DNA of 64,000 bases, from assembly GCF_004001045.1 (NCBI RefSeq), contig NZ_BIMK01000011.1:1-64000 (forward strand), read 5' to 3'. The stretch's first letter is position 1, and every line of letters begins with the position of its first letter. The notes below the pieces were generated by a model. It was given only the letters and a program-made list of their open reading frames with translations, did not search any database and was not told where the DNA came from. The position numbers were made by a program, and so were the translations under genes. The stretch comes from Paenibacillus chibensis (GTDB lineage Bacteria > Bacillota > Bacilli > Paenibacillales > Paenibacillaceae). Positions 15,827-24,198 of this stretch are shown in pieces.

Positions 15827-17494
15827 TTAGCGGACCGCGCCGACCATCCGGTTGCGACCCTCTCGTTTGGCTTGGTATAACACTTGGTCAACGGCTTGAA
15901 ACAGGTCATTGATCATGGCTTTGGCATTCGTGACCTCATCATGCGGCTGCTCATGTATTGACAATACCCCGATGCTCACCGTGATGGACAGGGTCTGGTT
16001 GTCATGCGGAATGCAGATGTGATTGCTTTCGACGGCGAATCTTATTTGCTCCGCGAGAAGATCTGCTTCCTCGGAGGAGGTTTCCGGCAAATATACGATG
16101 AATTCCTCGCCCCCAAAGCGGGCCAGCACATCTTGAGGCCGGAGCTTCTGCTTAATCGCGTTCACCGTGCTGCAAATGACCTCATCACCAACCATATGTC
16201 CATAATTATCATTGATCAATTTGAAAAAATCGATATCCAGCAACAGGATCGAAAAAGGATTGCGCGATTCATTCTTTTTAATGACTTCATGCTCCAAATG
16301 CTGGGTCAGATATTCCCGGTTGTAGCATCCGGTTAAACCGTCTGTGATCGCCATTCGCCTCAATTTCTCATTCGTCAGATACAGCTCCTGCTGCATGGCG
16401 ATCAAGGATTGATTCTGCTCATGCAGGATTTCGTTCTGCAAAGTGGTCTCATCAATCAGAAGACGCAGCTCGGTCATATCCTGAAACGAAATGATCCGCC
16501 CGACCCGATTGCCGCCGACCAGGATCGGTGAGACATGGAGATGAACGTAGCGCTCTTCGGCTTTCGTGTAAAGAACGTCGAGCTCAGTGGTCTTTAGCGG
16601 GCTTTCCCGATAATTCCGGATGAACAGCCCGATGCTGTCGGCCGGACCCTCCTTGGGAAGGATAGCCGTGATATCGAATCGATCCCCGATGCGGAGTTCG
16701 ATTTCCGCAGGCAAGGACTGGTTGGTTTCAACAATGATCTCTTCGTCGTCCAGGACCACGATGCCGAGCGTGATCGTATTAATGATATCCTGGTGGGCGA
16801 TGGTTACGATATCAAACACCTTGTCCCGGTGAATGGCGATGATAAAGAATAAGGCCGAACATAAAATACCCAGCGACGTCAGTCCCGGAATAACGGTATT
16901 GGAAATCGGAAAAAGCACATTAAACCAGATATCTGCCGCAATGAATGAAAGCACGACCACGATTCCTCGGAGCACCTGCTGTACCTGCTTTTTGAATCGG
17001 GCCGAATGGTTGGAAACCAGCGTCTTATAAATCAGATACAGCGAAACAAATCCGTATCCGATTAAAACCGGGGCTGTAATCCAGAAAAGCGGTCCGTAGA
17101 TTCGCTCAGAATACCCGCCTAGGACAGGCTGCACAAACCATTCATGGGGATTCCATATGGTAAGCAGCGCTCCGAGCAAGGCTGGGATCGGGATCGTCAG
17201 TGATACGATCCGTTTCGGCGGCTTGGATTGATTCGTGAGCAGCAGCGTGAAGTACAGCCATCCCACCGCCAGAAAAGCCATGTCCACAAAAGCGAGTTTT
17301 ACGTATAATAATTGAAGAATGGGATCCTTCGTCATCTTGATCGCAAACTGGCTGAAAGGCCATAGCATCATGGCGGAATGAAAGGCCATATAAGCTTTGT
17401 GCAGGTTCGTAATCGTAACGGAGGCAAATACGTAAACCAATAAAACAAACAGAAGGATACATACACTCAAGTCGATCCATGCCATAGCACCCAA
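15827..17494 (-). CDS. Membrane diguanylate cyclase: 7TM N-terminus, PAS, GGDEF
   Basis: This 555-aa protein starts at TTG 17494, 6 nt after AGAGG. Residues about 8-215 hold seven hydrophobic segments of the histidine-kinase N-terminal 7TM type. A PAS-like domain covers about 225-345 (IVVLDDEEIIVETN ... GRIISFQDMTE). A coiled-coil linker follows, then a GGDEF domain at about 385-550. The active site reads RFGGEEF, with the metal residues in LLLDIDFFKLIND. RPQD lies five residues before GGEEF and is an intact inhibitory I-site. It makes cyclic di-GMP and should be product-inhibited. The membrane domain probably senses a small ligand. It stands alone with no phosphodiesterase nearby. Confidence 0.93.
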   Translation of the reverse strand: MGAMAWIDLSVCILLFVLLVYVFASVTITNLHKAYMAFHSAMMLWPFSQFAIKMTKDPILQLLYVKLAFVDMAFLAVGWLYFTLLLTNQSKPPKRIVSLTIPIPALLGALLTIWNPHEWFVQPVLGGYSERIYGPLFWITAPVLIGYGFVSLYLIYKTLVSNHSARFKKQVQQVLRGIVVVLSFIAADIWFNVLFPISNTVIPGLTSLGILCSALFFIIAIHRDKVFDIVTIAHQDIINTITLGIVVLDDEEIIVETNQSLPAEIELRIGDRFDITAILPKEGPADSIGLFIRNYRESPLKTTELDVLYTKAEERYVHLHVSPILVGGNRVGRIISFQDMTELRLLIDETTLQNEILHEQNQSLIAMQQELYLTNEKLRRMAITDGLTGCYNREYLTQHLEHEVIKKNESRNPFSILLLDIDFFKLINDNYGHMVGDEVICSTVNAIKQKLRPQDVLARFGGEEFIVYLPETSSEEADLLAEQIRFAVESNHICIPHDNQTLSITVSIGVLSIHEQPHDEVTNAKAMINDLFQAVDQVLYQAKREGRNRMVGAVR

Positions 17495-17666
17495 TGTACA
17501 CCTCTTATGTAAAATATAATCTACTTATTCTACCATGAACGAATGGAAAATGATGTTTCTAATTTTTAACGATCAATTTAATCACGATCAATATATCTAT
17601 ATGAAAACATACTCTATGATAGTAACTATTGTAAAGAAATTAAATGGATAAATAAGGAGTAAAGAG

Positions 17667-18608
17667 ATGGGAAAAGCGAATATATGGGATGCGGATTGGG
17701 AAGTTTCGAAAGAATTGGCGGGCAGATTAATATTCGGCCAATTTCCACAGCTGGCTGGAAAGCCGCTCCGTTTACTGGGGTATGGCTGGGATAATACCGT
17801 CTATGCGGTCGGAAATGAATTCACCTTTCGTTTTCCGCGCAGAAAAATAGCCGTGAATTTGCTTGAGATGGAAGGGAGAATCCTGCCACAGCTTGAGGAG
17901 TACATCGACATTCCATACTCCAAGCCGCTTTTTTTCGGGCAAGCCTCCGAAGACTTCCCTTCGCCTTTTTTAGGATATACGTATTTGGAAGGAACGTTTC
18001 CCATCGGATTGACGGATGAGCAGCGCCTCCGATCTGCCAGTTCCCTTGCGCGATTTTTAAAAGGCCTGCATGCATTTCCGGTTGCAGTCGCTCGAGCGCA
18101 AGGCGCTCAGCAGGATCACCGTAACCTGATCGACATCGCTTCCCGAAAAGAAAGGATGCTGGGTTTCTTAGGCGAGCTCAAAGTTCATTTGACAGCGGAT
18201 GAAGTGCGTGTAATCGAAAGCTATTTAAGGCAGATTACGCTGGACCAGGCAAGCCCGAGAGAAGTATTCATGCACGGAGATTTGCATTTCAAAAACATGC
18301 TCGTAGACGGGACAGGCGGCATATCCGGAATCATAGATTGGGGAGACATGAATATCGGTCATCCGGGCTGTGATTTGAACATCGCTTACAGCTTTGTTCC
18401 CCCGCAAGCGCGGGCTGCCTTTTTCCAAGAATACGGGGCAGTAGATGAAGAAACAAAAATATTGGCACGGATGATCGCGGTCTATATACCGATGCTGATT
18501 CTTATACAGTCCATAAGCGATAACGATGAAAGCACAGCGAAGGAAGCCAAAGCGGTGATCTTCCGGGCGCTTATCGATGAAGACTCGGGGCAGGAAATGA
18601 TGGATTAG
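17667..18608 (+). CDS. Aminoglycoside-phosphotransferase-family kinase
   Basis: This 313-aa protein starts at ATG 17667 after AAGGAG. It is a choline-kinase/APH-fold small-molecule kinase. The glycine-poor N-lobe begins GYGWDNTVYAVGNEFTFRFPRR, with the lysine replaced by Arg in FRFPRR as in several macrolide- and viomycin-type family members. The Brenner motif is FMHGDLHFKNMLVDG (about 209-223), and the metal Asp is in IIDWGDMNIGHPGCDLN. The substrate is unknown; such genes are common in Paenibacillus. The next gene encodes another kinase of the same fold 34 nt downstream, so the two are probably cotranscribed. Confidence 0.88.
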   Translation: MGKANIWDADWEVSKELAGRLIFGQFPQLAGKPLRLLGYGWDNTVYAVGNEFTFRFPRRKIAVNLLEMEGRILPQLEEYIDIPYSKPLFFGQASEDFPSPFLGYTYLEGTFPIGLTDEQRLRSASSLARFLKGLHAFPVAVARAQGAQQDHRNLIDIASRKERMLGFLGELKVHLTADEVRVIESYLRQITLDQASPREVFMHGDLHFKNMLVDGTGGISGIIDWGDMNIGHPGCDLNIAYSFVPPQARAAFFQEYGAVDEETKILARMIAVYIPMLILIQSISDNDESTAKEAKAVIFRALIDEDSGQEMMD

Positions 18609-18642
18609 AGGCCGAAACAGAAAGTATTCCAAGTAATGGCGG

Positions 18643-19662
18643 GTGATTCTTCTGTCCACAACGATCTACTTTTTTTCCAACCCAATCGGAGAGGTCACGG
18701 ACCGACAATTGCAGGCGGTTCTGGACCGGTATGGTCTCGGAACCCTGATATCCTGCGAAAATCCGCTTCATGGCGTCGGTAAGCAGACCCTCATAATCCA
18801 TTCTTCCACGGGCGAATATGTGCTCAAAGGGAAGCCGCTGTTTGATACGCAGTTCATTGAAGAGCAGTATTTCGTGCATAATCTGCGCTGCAGGACCGAA
18901 CTGCCCGTGCCTGATCCTTATGAAGTCGATGAAACTCAACATATTTTGGCTTTTCGTTATGCTGTCATGCCTCGGCTGCCGGGAATGCATCTTTCAGGCA
19001 CGGAGGCCGAACTTGAGACAGATGAGAAGAAACAAATCGCTGAACGGTATGCGGAAGGGCTGCTGCAGCTGCACAGCTGGAAAACGACCGTGTTTGGCGA
19101 ATTCGCTCCTGATGAACCGGGAGATATTCGCCCTTTTGCAGGAGGATATCCGGCCTGGCTCTATGAGAGAATACGCTACTGGCTGAAGGATGCTGCGAAG
19201 TACTCCGAAATCACGGAAGCGGATGCCATTTGGGTAGAACAAGTGCTTCAAGCCTCGGCGACTGCATTCCGGCAGCTGCAAACACCATGCTTCGTGATGG
19301 GCGATTATAAAACAGATAACATCCTGATGAAGCGAACCCCGGACGGCTGGCGCTTGAGCGGCATTTTCGACTTTACGACGGGTTATTTTGGCGACGGTAT
19401 CGCCGATTTGCCGCGGATGGTTGCCATGTATCTGGAACAGGGAGAGCAAGAGCTGGCCCAGCATTTGATCCGCGCGTACTATAACGGATCGGATGATCGG
19501 GAAGGCTTTCTAGACCGCTTCAGAGTCCATATGCTGCATCAGCGGGTATTGGATTGGGGATGTGCGAAAGCAACGAACAGCGTCACGTGGGATCCGCAAC
19601 TTACCTTTACAGATTGGGCGTCGCCCTTTACGGAAGCTGCCACGCAGCTATTCTATCCATGA
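18643..19662 (+). CDS. Second APH-fold kinase, divergent
   Basis: This 339-aa frame opens with GTG 18643 without a strong ribosome site, so the start is uncertain. It keeps the APH kinase order: N-lobe HGVGKQTLIIHSSTGEYVLKG with the lysine in VLKG, hinge LAFRYAVMPRLPGMHL, catalytic loop CFVMGDYKTDNILM where the usual HGD has become MGD, and GIFDFTTGYFGDGIADLPR. Replacement of the histidine before GD is seen in some active relatives, so inactivity is not implied. The spacing of 34 nt suggests an operon with the preceding kinase. The substrate is unknown. Confidence 0.82.
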   Translation: MILLSTTIYFFSNPIGEVTDRQLQAVLDRYGLGTLISCENPLHGVGKQTLIIHSSTGEYVLKGKPLFDTQFIEEQYFVHNLRCRTELPVPDPYEVDETQHILAFRYAVMPRLPGMHLSGTEAELETDEKKQIAERYAEGLLQLHSWKTTVFGEFAPDEPGDIRPFAGGYPAWLYERIRYWLKDAAKYSEITEADAIWVEQVLQASATAFRQLQTPCFVMGDYKTDNILMKRTPDGWRLSGIFDFTTGYFGDGIADLPRMVAMYLEQGEQELAQHLIRAYYNGSDDREGFLDRFRVHMLHQRVLDWGCAKATNSVTWDPQLTFTDWASPFTEAATQLFYP

Positions 19663-19716
19663 GCTGAACCCCATGCAACAAATGTAAATCCAAACGCCTG
19701 CTTGGAAAAGATTAAG

Positions 19717-19845
19717 ATGTACATCCTGGAAGATTACTATGACCTGGATGGCAGCTATCAAAAGAGTAGAGTCTCGTATTACGAATCGGAGAAGCAGCAG
19801 CTCAAAACACATATTTTGGATGCGATCCGAATACTAAATAAATAG
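19717..19845 (+). other. Short open frame, possible C-terminal gene remnant
   Basis: A 42-residue frame (MYILEDYYDLDGSYQK at the start, IRILNK at the end) lies 54 nt after the second kinase. The frame stays open upstream toward 19666 without a start codon. It has no ribosome site but a protein-like, charged composition. It may be the tail of a deleted gene. I do not recognise it. Confidence 0.3.
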
Positions 19846-19930
19846 ATATATGTAAAATAGTTCCAACAACCTATTGGAGCCACTCTACGAATCTCGTATG
19901 ATGGAATAACCGCCTGGGAAAGGAGGACCG

Positions 19931-19966
19931 ATGCAGGCGCGCTCTACAAAAGCATATATGCATTAA
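19931..19966 (+). other. Possible leader peptide upstream of aldehyde dehydrogenase
   Basis: AAAGGAGG is followed by ATG 19931 and an 11-residue frame (MQARSTKAYMH) ending at 19966, 123 nt before the aldehyde dehydrogenase start. The ribosome site is as good as that of real genes, but nothing else supports translation. Confidence 0.25.
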
Positions 19967-20089
19967 GCGAAAGAGCTTCTATCAATCATTTTGTATGCGC
20001 TTACTTATGATCGTTTTAGTTTCTTCCAATGAACCTTGACTGATGAGATGACATGACATGAATCTTAAGTTAGAGGAGGCTGTTCGTAC

Positions 20090-21610
20090 ATGGTATATGC
20101 GGAACCAGGACAGAATGGATCGAAAGTGACTTTTAAGAAGCGTTATGAAAATTATATCGGCGGCAAATGGATTGCTCCCGTACAGGGACAATATTTTGAA
20201 AATATATCGCCGGTGAATAACCAAGCTTTCTGCGAGGTGCCGCGTTCGACCGCGGATGATATAGAGCTGGCCCTCGATGCAGCCCACGAGGCCAAAAACA
20301 CTTGGGGACGCACCTCCGTGGCAGAACGGTCGGTAATCCTCAATAAAATCGCAGACCGCATCGAGAATAATCTGGAGATGCTGGCTGTCGCGGAAACATG
20401 GGATAACGGCAAGCCGATCCGGGAGACGATGGCAGCAGATCTGCCGCTTGCGGTGGATCACTTCCGCTATTTTGCCGGCTGTATCCGGGCACAGGAGGGA
20501 TCGCTCAGCCAAATCGATGACGATACGGTCGCTTATCATTTCCATGAACCGCTGGGAGTTGTGGGACAGATCATTCCTTGGAATTTCCCGCTGCTGATGG
20601 CGACCTGGAAGCTGGCGCCCGCGCTCGCAGCCGGCAACTGCGTTGTGTTGAAGCCCGCCGAACAGACGCCGGCTTCGATTCTGGTCTTGATGGAGCTCAT
20701 TGAGGATCTGCTCCCTCCGGGCGTGGTGAATATCGTCAACGGCTTTGGTCTGGAAGCAGGCAAGCCGCTTGCGTCCAGCAGCAGAGTCGCTAAGGTGGCG
20801 TTCACGGGCGAAACGACCACGGGACGGCTCATCATGCAGTATGCCTCTCAAAATCTGATCCCTGTGACGCTGGAGCTTGGGGGCAAGTCGCCGAACATCT
20901 TTTTTGAAGACATTATGCGCCAGGACGATGCCTTTTTTGATAAGGCTTTGGAAGGCTTCACGCTGTTCGCACTCAATCAGGGAGAGGTGTGCACATGTCC
21001 TTCCCGCGCTCTGATTCAGGAATCTATCTACGATGAGTTCATGGAGCGTGCTTTAAAGCGCGTTGCTGCCATCAAGCAGGGGAACCCGCTGGATCCGGCG
21101 ACCATGATTGGCGCCCAGGTGTCCACGGAACAGATGGAGAAAATCCTCAGCTATATCGACATCGGCAAACAGGAAGGCGCCGAATGCCTGATCGGCGGCG
21201 GGAGAGCTTCCATAGCCGGAGTTTATTCGGACGGCTATTACATACAGCCGACGGTGCTGAAAGGCGAGAATCATATGAGAATTTTCCAGGAGGAAATTTT
21301 CGGGCCGGTGGTCGCGGTGACAACCTTCAAGGACCAGGAAGAGGCGCTCGCCCTTGCGAACGACACGCTTTACGGCTTAGGGGCAGGGGTATGGACACGG
21401 GACGTGAATACGGCATACCGGGTTGGACGCCAGATTCAAGCCGGCCGTGTGTGGACCAACTGCTATCATGCTTATCCGGCGCATGCCGCTTTCGGCGGAT
21501 ACAAATCCTCTGGAATCGGGCGCGAGAATCATTTGATGATGCTCTCTCACTATCAGCAGACCAAAAACCTGCTCATCAGCTACAGTCCGAACAAGCTCGG
21601 ATTTTTCTGA
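20090..21610 (+). CDS. NAD-dependent aldehyde (acetaldehyde) dehydrogenase, AldB/ExaC type
   Basis: This 506-aa protein starts at ATG 20090 after AGAGGAGG. It is a full-length [24 protein letters not shown] with the cofactor-binding Asn and Lys, the general base Glu in LELGGKSPN at about 265, and the catalytic cysteine in [11 protein letters not shown] at about 300. GEVCTCPSR is characteristic of the acetaldehyde dehydrogenases AldB and ExaC. It oxidises acetaldehyde or another short aldehyde to the acid. The DUF779 gene 15 nt downstream is the habitual partner of this subgroup and supports the assignment. No dedicated regulator is adjacent. A terminator follows the partner at 22023. Confidence 0.93.
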   Translation: MVYAEPGQNGSKVTFKKRYENYIGGKWIAPVQGQYFENISPVNNQAFCEVPRSTADDIELALDAAHEAKNTWGRTSVAERSVILNKIADRIENNLEMLAVAETWDNGKPIRETMAADLPLAVDHFRYFAGCIRAQEGSLSQIDDDTVAYHFHEPLGVVGQIIPWNFPLLMATWKLAPALAAGNCVVLKPAEQTPASILVLMELIEDLLPPGVVNIVNGFGLEAGKPLASSSRVAKVAFTGETTTGRLIMQYASQNLIPVTLELGGKSPNIFFEDIMRQDDAFFDKALEGFTLFALNQGEVCTCPSRALIQESIYDEFMERALKRVAAIKQGNPLDPATMIGAQVSTEQMEKILSYIDIGKQEGAECLIGGGRASIAGVYSDGYYIQPTVLKGENHMRIFQEEIFGPVVAVTTFKDQEEALALANDTLYGLGAGVWTRDVNTAYRVGRQIQAGRVWTNCYHAYPAHAAFGGYKSSGIGRENHLMMLSHYQQTKNLLISYSPNKLGFF

Positions 21611-21625
21611 GATGGGGAGCTTCCG

Positions 21626-22003
21626 ATGATTCCGGAGGAGAGCGGTGTTCGCAAGGTGATCGCAACGGAGGAAGCGCTTGCGTTGATTGGATTTCTTCAG
21701 GCCAAGCATGGACCGGTCATGTTTCATCAATCCGGCGGCTGCTGCGACGGCAGCTCCCCCATGTGCTTTCCTCTCGGCGAATTTCTCGTAGGGGACAGCG
21801 ATGTGAAGATGGGAGAGATCGGCGGCGCTCCTTTTTACATGAGCAGAGCCCAGTACGAATACTGGAAATATACGCAGCTCATCATCGACGTCGTTCCCGG
21901 CCGGGGAGGCATGTTCTCGCTGGAGGGGCCTGAAGGCAAAAGGTTCCTGACGCGTTCCCGCGTGTTTAGCGAGGAGGAGCTGCAGGAATTGAATTTGAAA
22001 TAA
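21626..22003 (+). CDS. DUF779 protein, partner of acetaldehyde dehydrogenase
   Basis: This 125-aa protein starts at ATG 21626 six nt after GGGGAG, and 15 nt after the dehydrogenase stop. The DUF779 signature is clear: LQAKHGPVMFHQSGGCCDGS with a CC pair at about 38-39, a third cysteine in PMCFP, and the YMSRAQYEYWKYTQLIIDVV core. The clustered cysteines suggest metal or thiol chemistry. The family is known mainly by its tight linkage to AldB/ExaC-type dehydrogenases, and its biochemical role is not established. Cotranscription with the dehydrogenase is almost certain. Confidence 0.93.
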   Translation: MIPEESGVRKVIATEEALALIGFLQAKHGPVMFHQSGGCCDGSSPMCFPLGEFLVGDSDVKMGEIGGAPFYMSRAQYEYWKYTQLIIDVVPGRGGMFSLEGPEGKRFLTRSRVFSEEELQELNLK

Positions 22004-22022
22004 CCGCGAATAGACGCCATTC

Positions 22023-22058
22023 AAGCTCCTTGAGGGATTATCCTTCGAGGAGCTTTAT
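22023..22058 (+). terminator. Terminator after the aldehyde dehydrogenase-DUF779 operon
   Basis: AAGCTCCT (22023-22030) pairs with AGGAGCTT (22048-22055). The inner GAGGGA/TCCTTC pairs with a wobble make a stem of about 15 bp around loop TTA. The T-run is short. Confidence 0.75.
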
Positions 22059-22165
22059 ATGTCCGGGCACAGCGGTCCCGAATCTTAAATTAGATGCTTC
22101 CCCAGGCTTCGATTTTGCATGTATAATTCTGGTAAACCTGATGAAATGAGAAACGGAGATCCCCT

Positions 22166-23089
22166 GTGACAAATCTTCCATATCAAGAAAGAATCGATTC
22201 TGTCATCCGGTATATTCAGGAGAACAGCAGCGAGAAGCTGACCCTGGACCAATTGGCTGCCATATCCCATTTTTCAAAATACCATTTCAGCCGCATCTTC
22301 TCGGCAACCGTCGGCATGACGCCCGTCGCTTATGTGAACCGGGAGCGCGTCCGGAAATCCGTGCAGCTTCTGGCCGAAAGCCATCTGACCATGCTGGAAA
22401 TATCCAGCCGCTGCGGCTTTGACTCGATATCCGCCTTTCATGCGGCATTCAAAAAGCATTATGGCATGTCGCCTGGAGAAATGCGGAGAAGCATCGGGCA
22501 ATCGAGCAATTTTCAGGCAGACCTGAGCAATAATCCGGAAGAATCGGCATCTGCAACCCATTACAATAGGAATAGTACATCATCACTATTCACGAGGATG
22601 TGGGAACAGTTGATTCGAATCGAAGCCATGTCGGACGTCGAAGTCGCATGTGTCAGGCATACAGGCAGTTATCTGGATACGTACAAGGCCTGGGACAAGC
22701 TGAGTCAGTGGGCAGGGGAGCGCGGCTTGACCCCGGACAGAGAACGGTATATCGGGATTTCTCTCGACGATATTCGTGTAGTCGATGAACTGGCGTGCCG
22801 TTATGACGCCTGCGTCACTATACCGGAGGGCTTCGTCAAGGAGGGCAATGAAGATGTGCGATTCGCGACGCTTTCCGGCGGTTGTTATGCCGTGTATTCC
22901 TATTATGATACGATTGATAAATTCTTTCTCGCATTTCAAAACGTATATGCCATCTGGCTGCCAAACAGCGGATATGAAGCGGATGACAGGCCCTGCCTCG
23001 AAGTGTGCCTGAATGATCCCGCTAAGGATCCGGAGGGTAAGTGTAAGGTCGATCTATACGTACCGGTGAAGAAAAGAGGGATGGTTTGA
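22166..23089 (+). CDS. AraC-family regulator with GyrI-like domain, GC-rich paralogue
   Basis: This 307-aa protein starts at GTG 22166 after CGGAGA. Its domain order is that of the regulator at 2806-3726: AraC helix-turn-helix at about 8-108 (FSKYHFSRIF, RCGFDSISAFHAAFKKHYG) and GyrI-like effector domain at about 150-305 (EVACVRHTGSYLDT, IGISLDDIR, RYDACVTIPEG). The two proteins look more than half identical, yet this copy has the GC-rich codon use of the host chromosome. A matching -10 context (TATAAT at 22122-22127) precedes both. It is followed by a degraded kinase-GNAT gene, the same neighbour as in the other copy, so it is the resident or older version of the module. Confidence 0.9.
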   Translation: MTNLPYQERIDSVIRYIQENSSEKLTLDQLAAISHFSKYHFSRIFSATVGMTPVAYVNRERVRKSVQLLAESHLTMLEISSRCGFDSISAFHAAFKKHYGMSPGEMRRSIGQSSNFQADLSNNPEESASATHYNRNSTSSLFTRMWEQLIRIEAMSDVEVACVRHTGSYLDTYKAWDKLSQWAGERGLTPDRERYIGISLDDIRVVDELACRYDACVTIPEGFVKEGNEDVRFATLSGGCYAVYSYYDTIDKFFLAFQNVYAIWLPNSGYEADDRPCLEVCLNDPAKDPEGKCKVDLYVPVKKRGMV

Positions 23090-23149
23090 ATCCGAAAACA
23101 TCGTTCGCGGGAAAAAGGCCGCAGCATCCCCTGCACCCCTTCGAGTGGG

Positions 23150-23368
23150 TGGAGTCAACGCCTGCATTGGAAGAGCTCTTGGCACTGGAACCGGCAGTTC
23201 CAGGGAATACCGTGGGTCCGCTGGATGCTGCTCAGCCGAATGGGAAGTGTACCGCAGGAAGCCTTTATTCAGAACAAGGCGGCTTCTCTTATGAGCAAAA
23301 ATCGTTATATAAAAGAGCAGGCATTAGCTGGCTATATAGTTCACAAGAAAACATGGGACGGTGATAGC
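23150..23368 (+). pseudogene. Remnant of an APH-kinase domain from a kinase-GNAT fusion
   Basis: Read in the frame of the downstream GNAT, 23219-23330 gives RWMLLSRMGSVPQEAF and MSKNRYIKE. These align with RWILLNRNGGVLKRPN and INNRFLNE at the end of the kinase domain in the fusion protein at 3753-5222. Just upstream, EELLALE matches EELEVFE in a different register, so a frameshift and a large internal deletion have removed most of the kinase. The nucleotide-binding lobe and the HGD catalytic loop are gone. The joint lies within 200 nt after the AraC/GyrI stop. Confidence 0.7.
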
Positions 23369-23947
23369 ATGAATATCGAAGCGGCTTTTGGATCGTTTCC
23401 AGTATTGAAATCGGAAGTCATTCTCCTGAAAAAGATCGAGCTCCTCCACGTGGACGAGGTCTTTGAAATTTATGACAACGACAACGTCTTTACCTACTGC
23501 GGCATCATACCTAAGCACAACAAGAATACGGTCCAGAACATGATCGGTCACTTCGAGCGCGATTATCTGAAAAGGACAAGGATGAAATGGGGCATATTTG
23601 CCGTGCAGGAACCGGATCGATTGCTGGGGATTATCGAGGCTTTTGATTGGAATTCCAAGGTCGGATCGCTGTCAGTGGGTTACTTTTTGGCTGAGCGGCA
23701 TTATGGGCAAGGAATAGCAACCGCTGCGCTGAAGCGCTTGATCTCGTTTTTGCTGGAGGAAGTCCATGTCAACCGGATTCAAGCGGAGGTGATGCCAAGC
23801 AATGAAGCCTCCAAAAAGGTGCTGCTGAAGAACGGTTTTGTGAAAGAAGGACTTTTAAGGCAAGCGGCAGTCTGGTCGGGAAAAGGAATTGTCGATCTGG
23901 AAATATACGGATTATTGAAAGCGGACTATGGGAACCGCTCTTCATGA
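23369..23947 (+). CDS. GNAT acetyltransferase, surviving domain of a former kinase-GNAT fusion
   Basis: This 192-aa protein is counted from ATG 23369; the frame stays open to ATG 23225 and could yield 240 aa including the kinase remnant. It is a RimJ/RimL-like GNAT with GYFLAERHYGQGIATAAL as acetyl-CoA loop and NEASKKVLLKNGF near the end. It is closely similar along its whole length to the C-terminal domain of the fusion at 3753-5222, including YDNDNVFTYCGIIPKHNKN. The kinase half has been lost by deletion, leaving the acetyltransferase intact. It still sits behind its AraC/GyrI regulator. The substrate is unknown. Confidence 0.87.
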   Translation: MNIEAAFGSFPVLKSEVILLKKIELLHVDEVFEIYDNDNVFTYCGIIPKHNKNTVQNMIGHFERDYLKRTRMKWGIFAVQEPDRLLGIIEAFDWNSKVGSLSVGYFLAERHYGQGIATAALKRLISFLLEEVHVNRIQAEVMPSNEASKKVLLKNGFVKEGLLRQAAVWSGKGIVDLEIYGLLKADYGNRSS

Positions 23948-24027
23948 CCGAGTGTACTCGGCCGCTGATTGGAGAGCCGACGGCGAATTATGAAGCATTC
24001 CGGACTGCTTTCCGCACGAATTTATGC

Positions 24028-24124
24028 TACAATAATCCTAAATTGATTACAGCCGTGTGTGACTGGCGTAACGTGGGGATACCACGAGGGAGCACATGGA
24101 TCATAACAGCCGTACGCCTGGGCG
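24028..24124 (+). ncRNA. ZTP (pfl) riboswitch with -10 box
   Basis: The aptamer core is very clear: TGTGACTGGCG (24058-24068), a CGTGG/CCACG stem (24072-24086), GAGGGAGC and P1-closing CACA (24086-24097), and the invariant CGCCTGGGC (24115-24123). A -10 TACAAT at 24028-24033 would start the transcript near 24040. ZTP riboswitches sense ZMP/ZTP, which build up when 10-formyl-tetrahydrofolate is short, and turn on folate and purine genes. The gene downstream is a FolD-cyclodeaminase fusion, exactly the expected class of target. The switch acts through the terminator that follows. Confidence 0.92.
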
Positions 24125-24166
24125 AAGTATTTGGTGGTTCCTTGAACCGGCCAAGTACTTTTTTCT
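24125..24166 (+). terminator. ZTP riboswitch expression-platform terminator
   Basis: AAGTATTTGG then TGGTTC (24125-24140) pairs with GAACCG and CCAAGTACTT (24144-24160), with two wobbles and one bulged G, and is followed by TTTTCTGTTT. It begins directly after the aptamer core, so ligand binding would favour antitermination. Confidence 0.9.
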
Positions 24167-24198
24167 GTTTATAACACCATTTATCGGAGGCGACTGGA

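Noticed and set aside
23944..24174. 76-residue frame upstream of the FolD fusion
   Set aside because: It lies across the ZTP riboswitch and its terminator, so it is not a gene.
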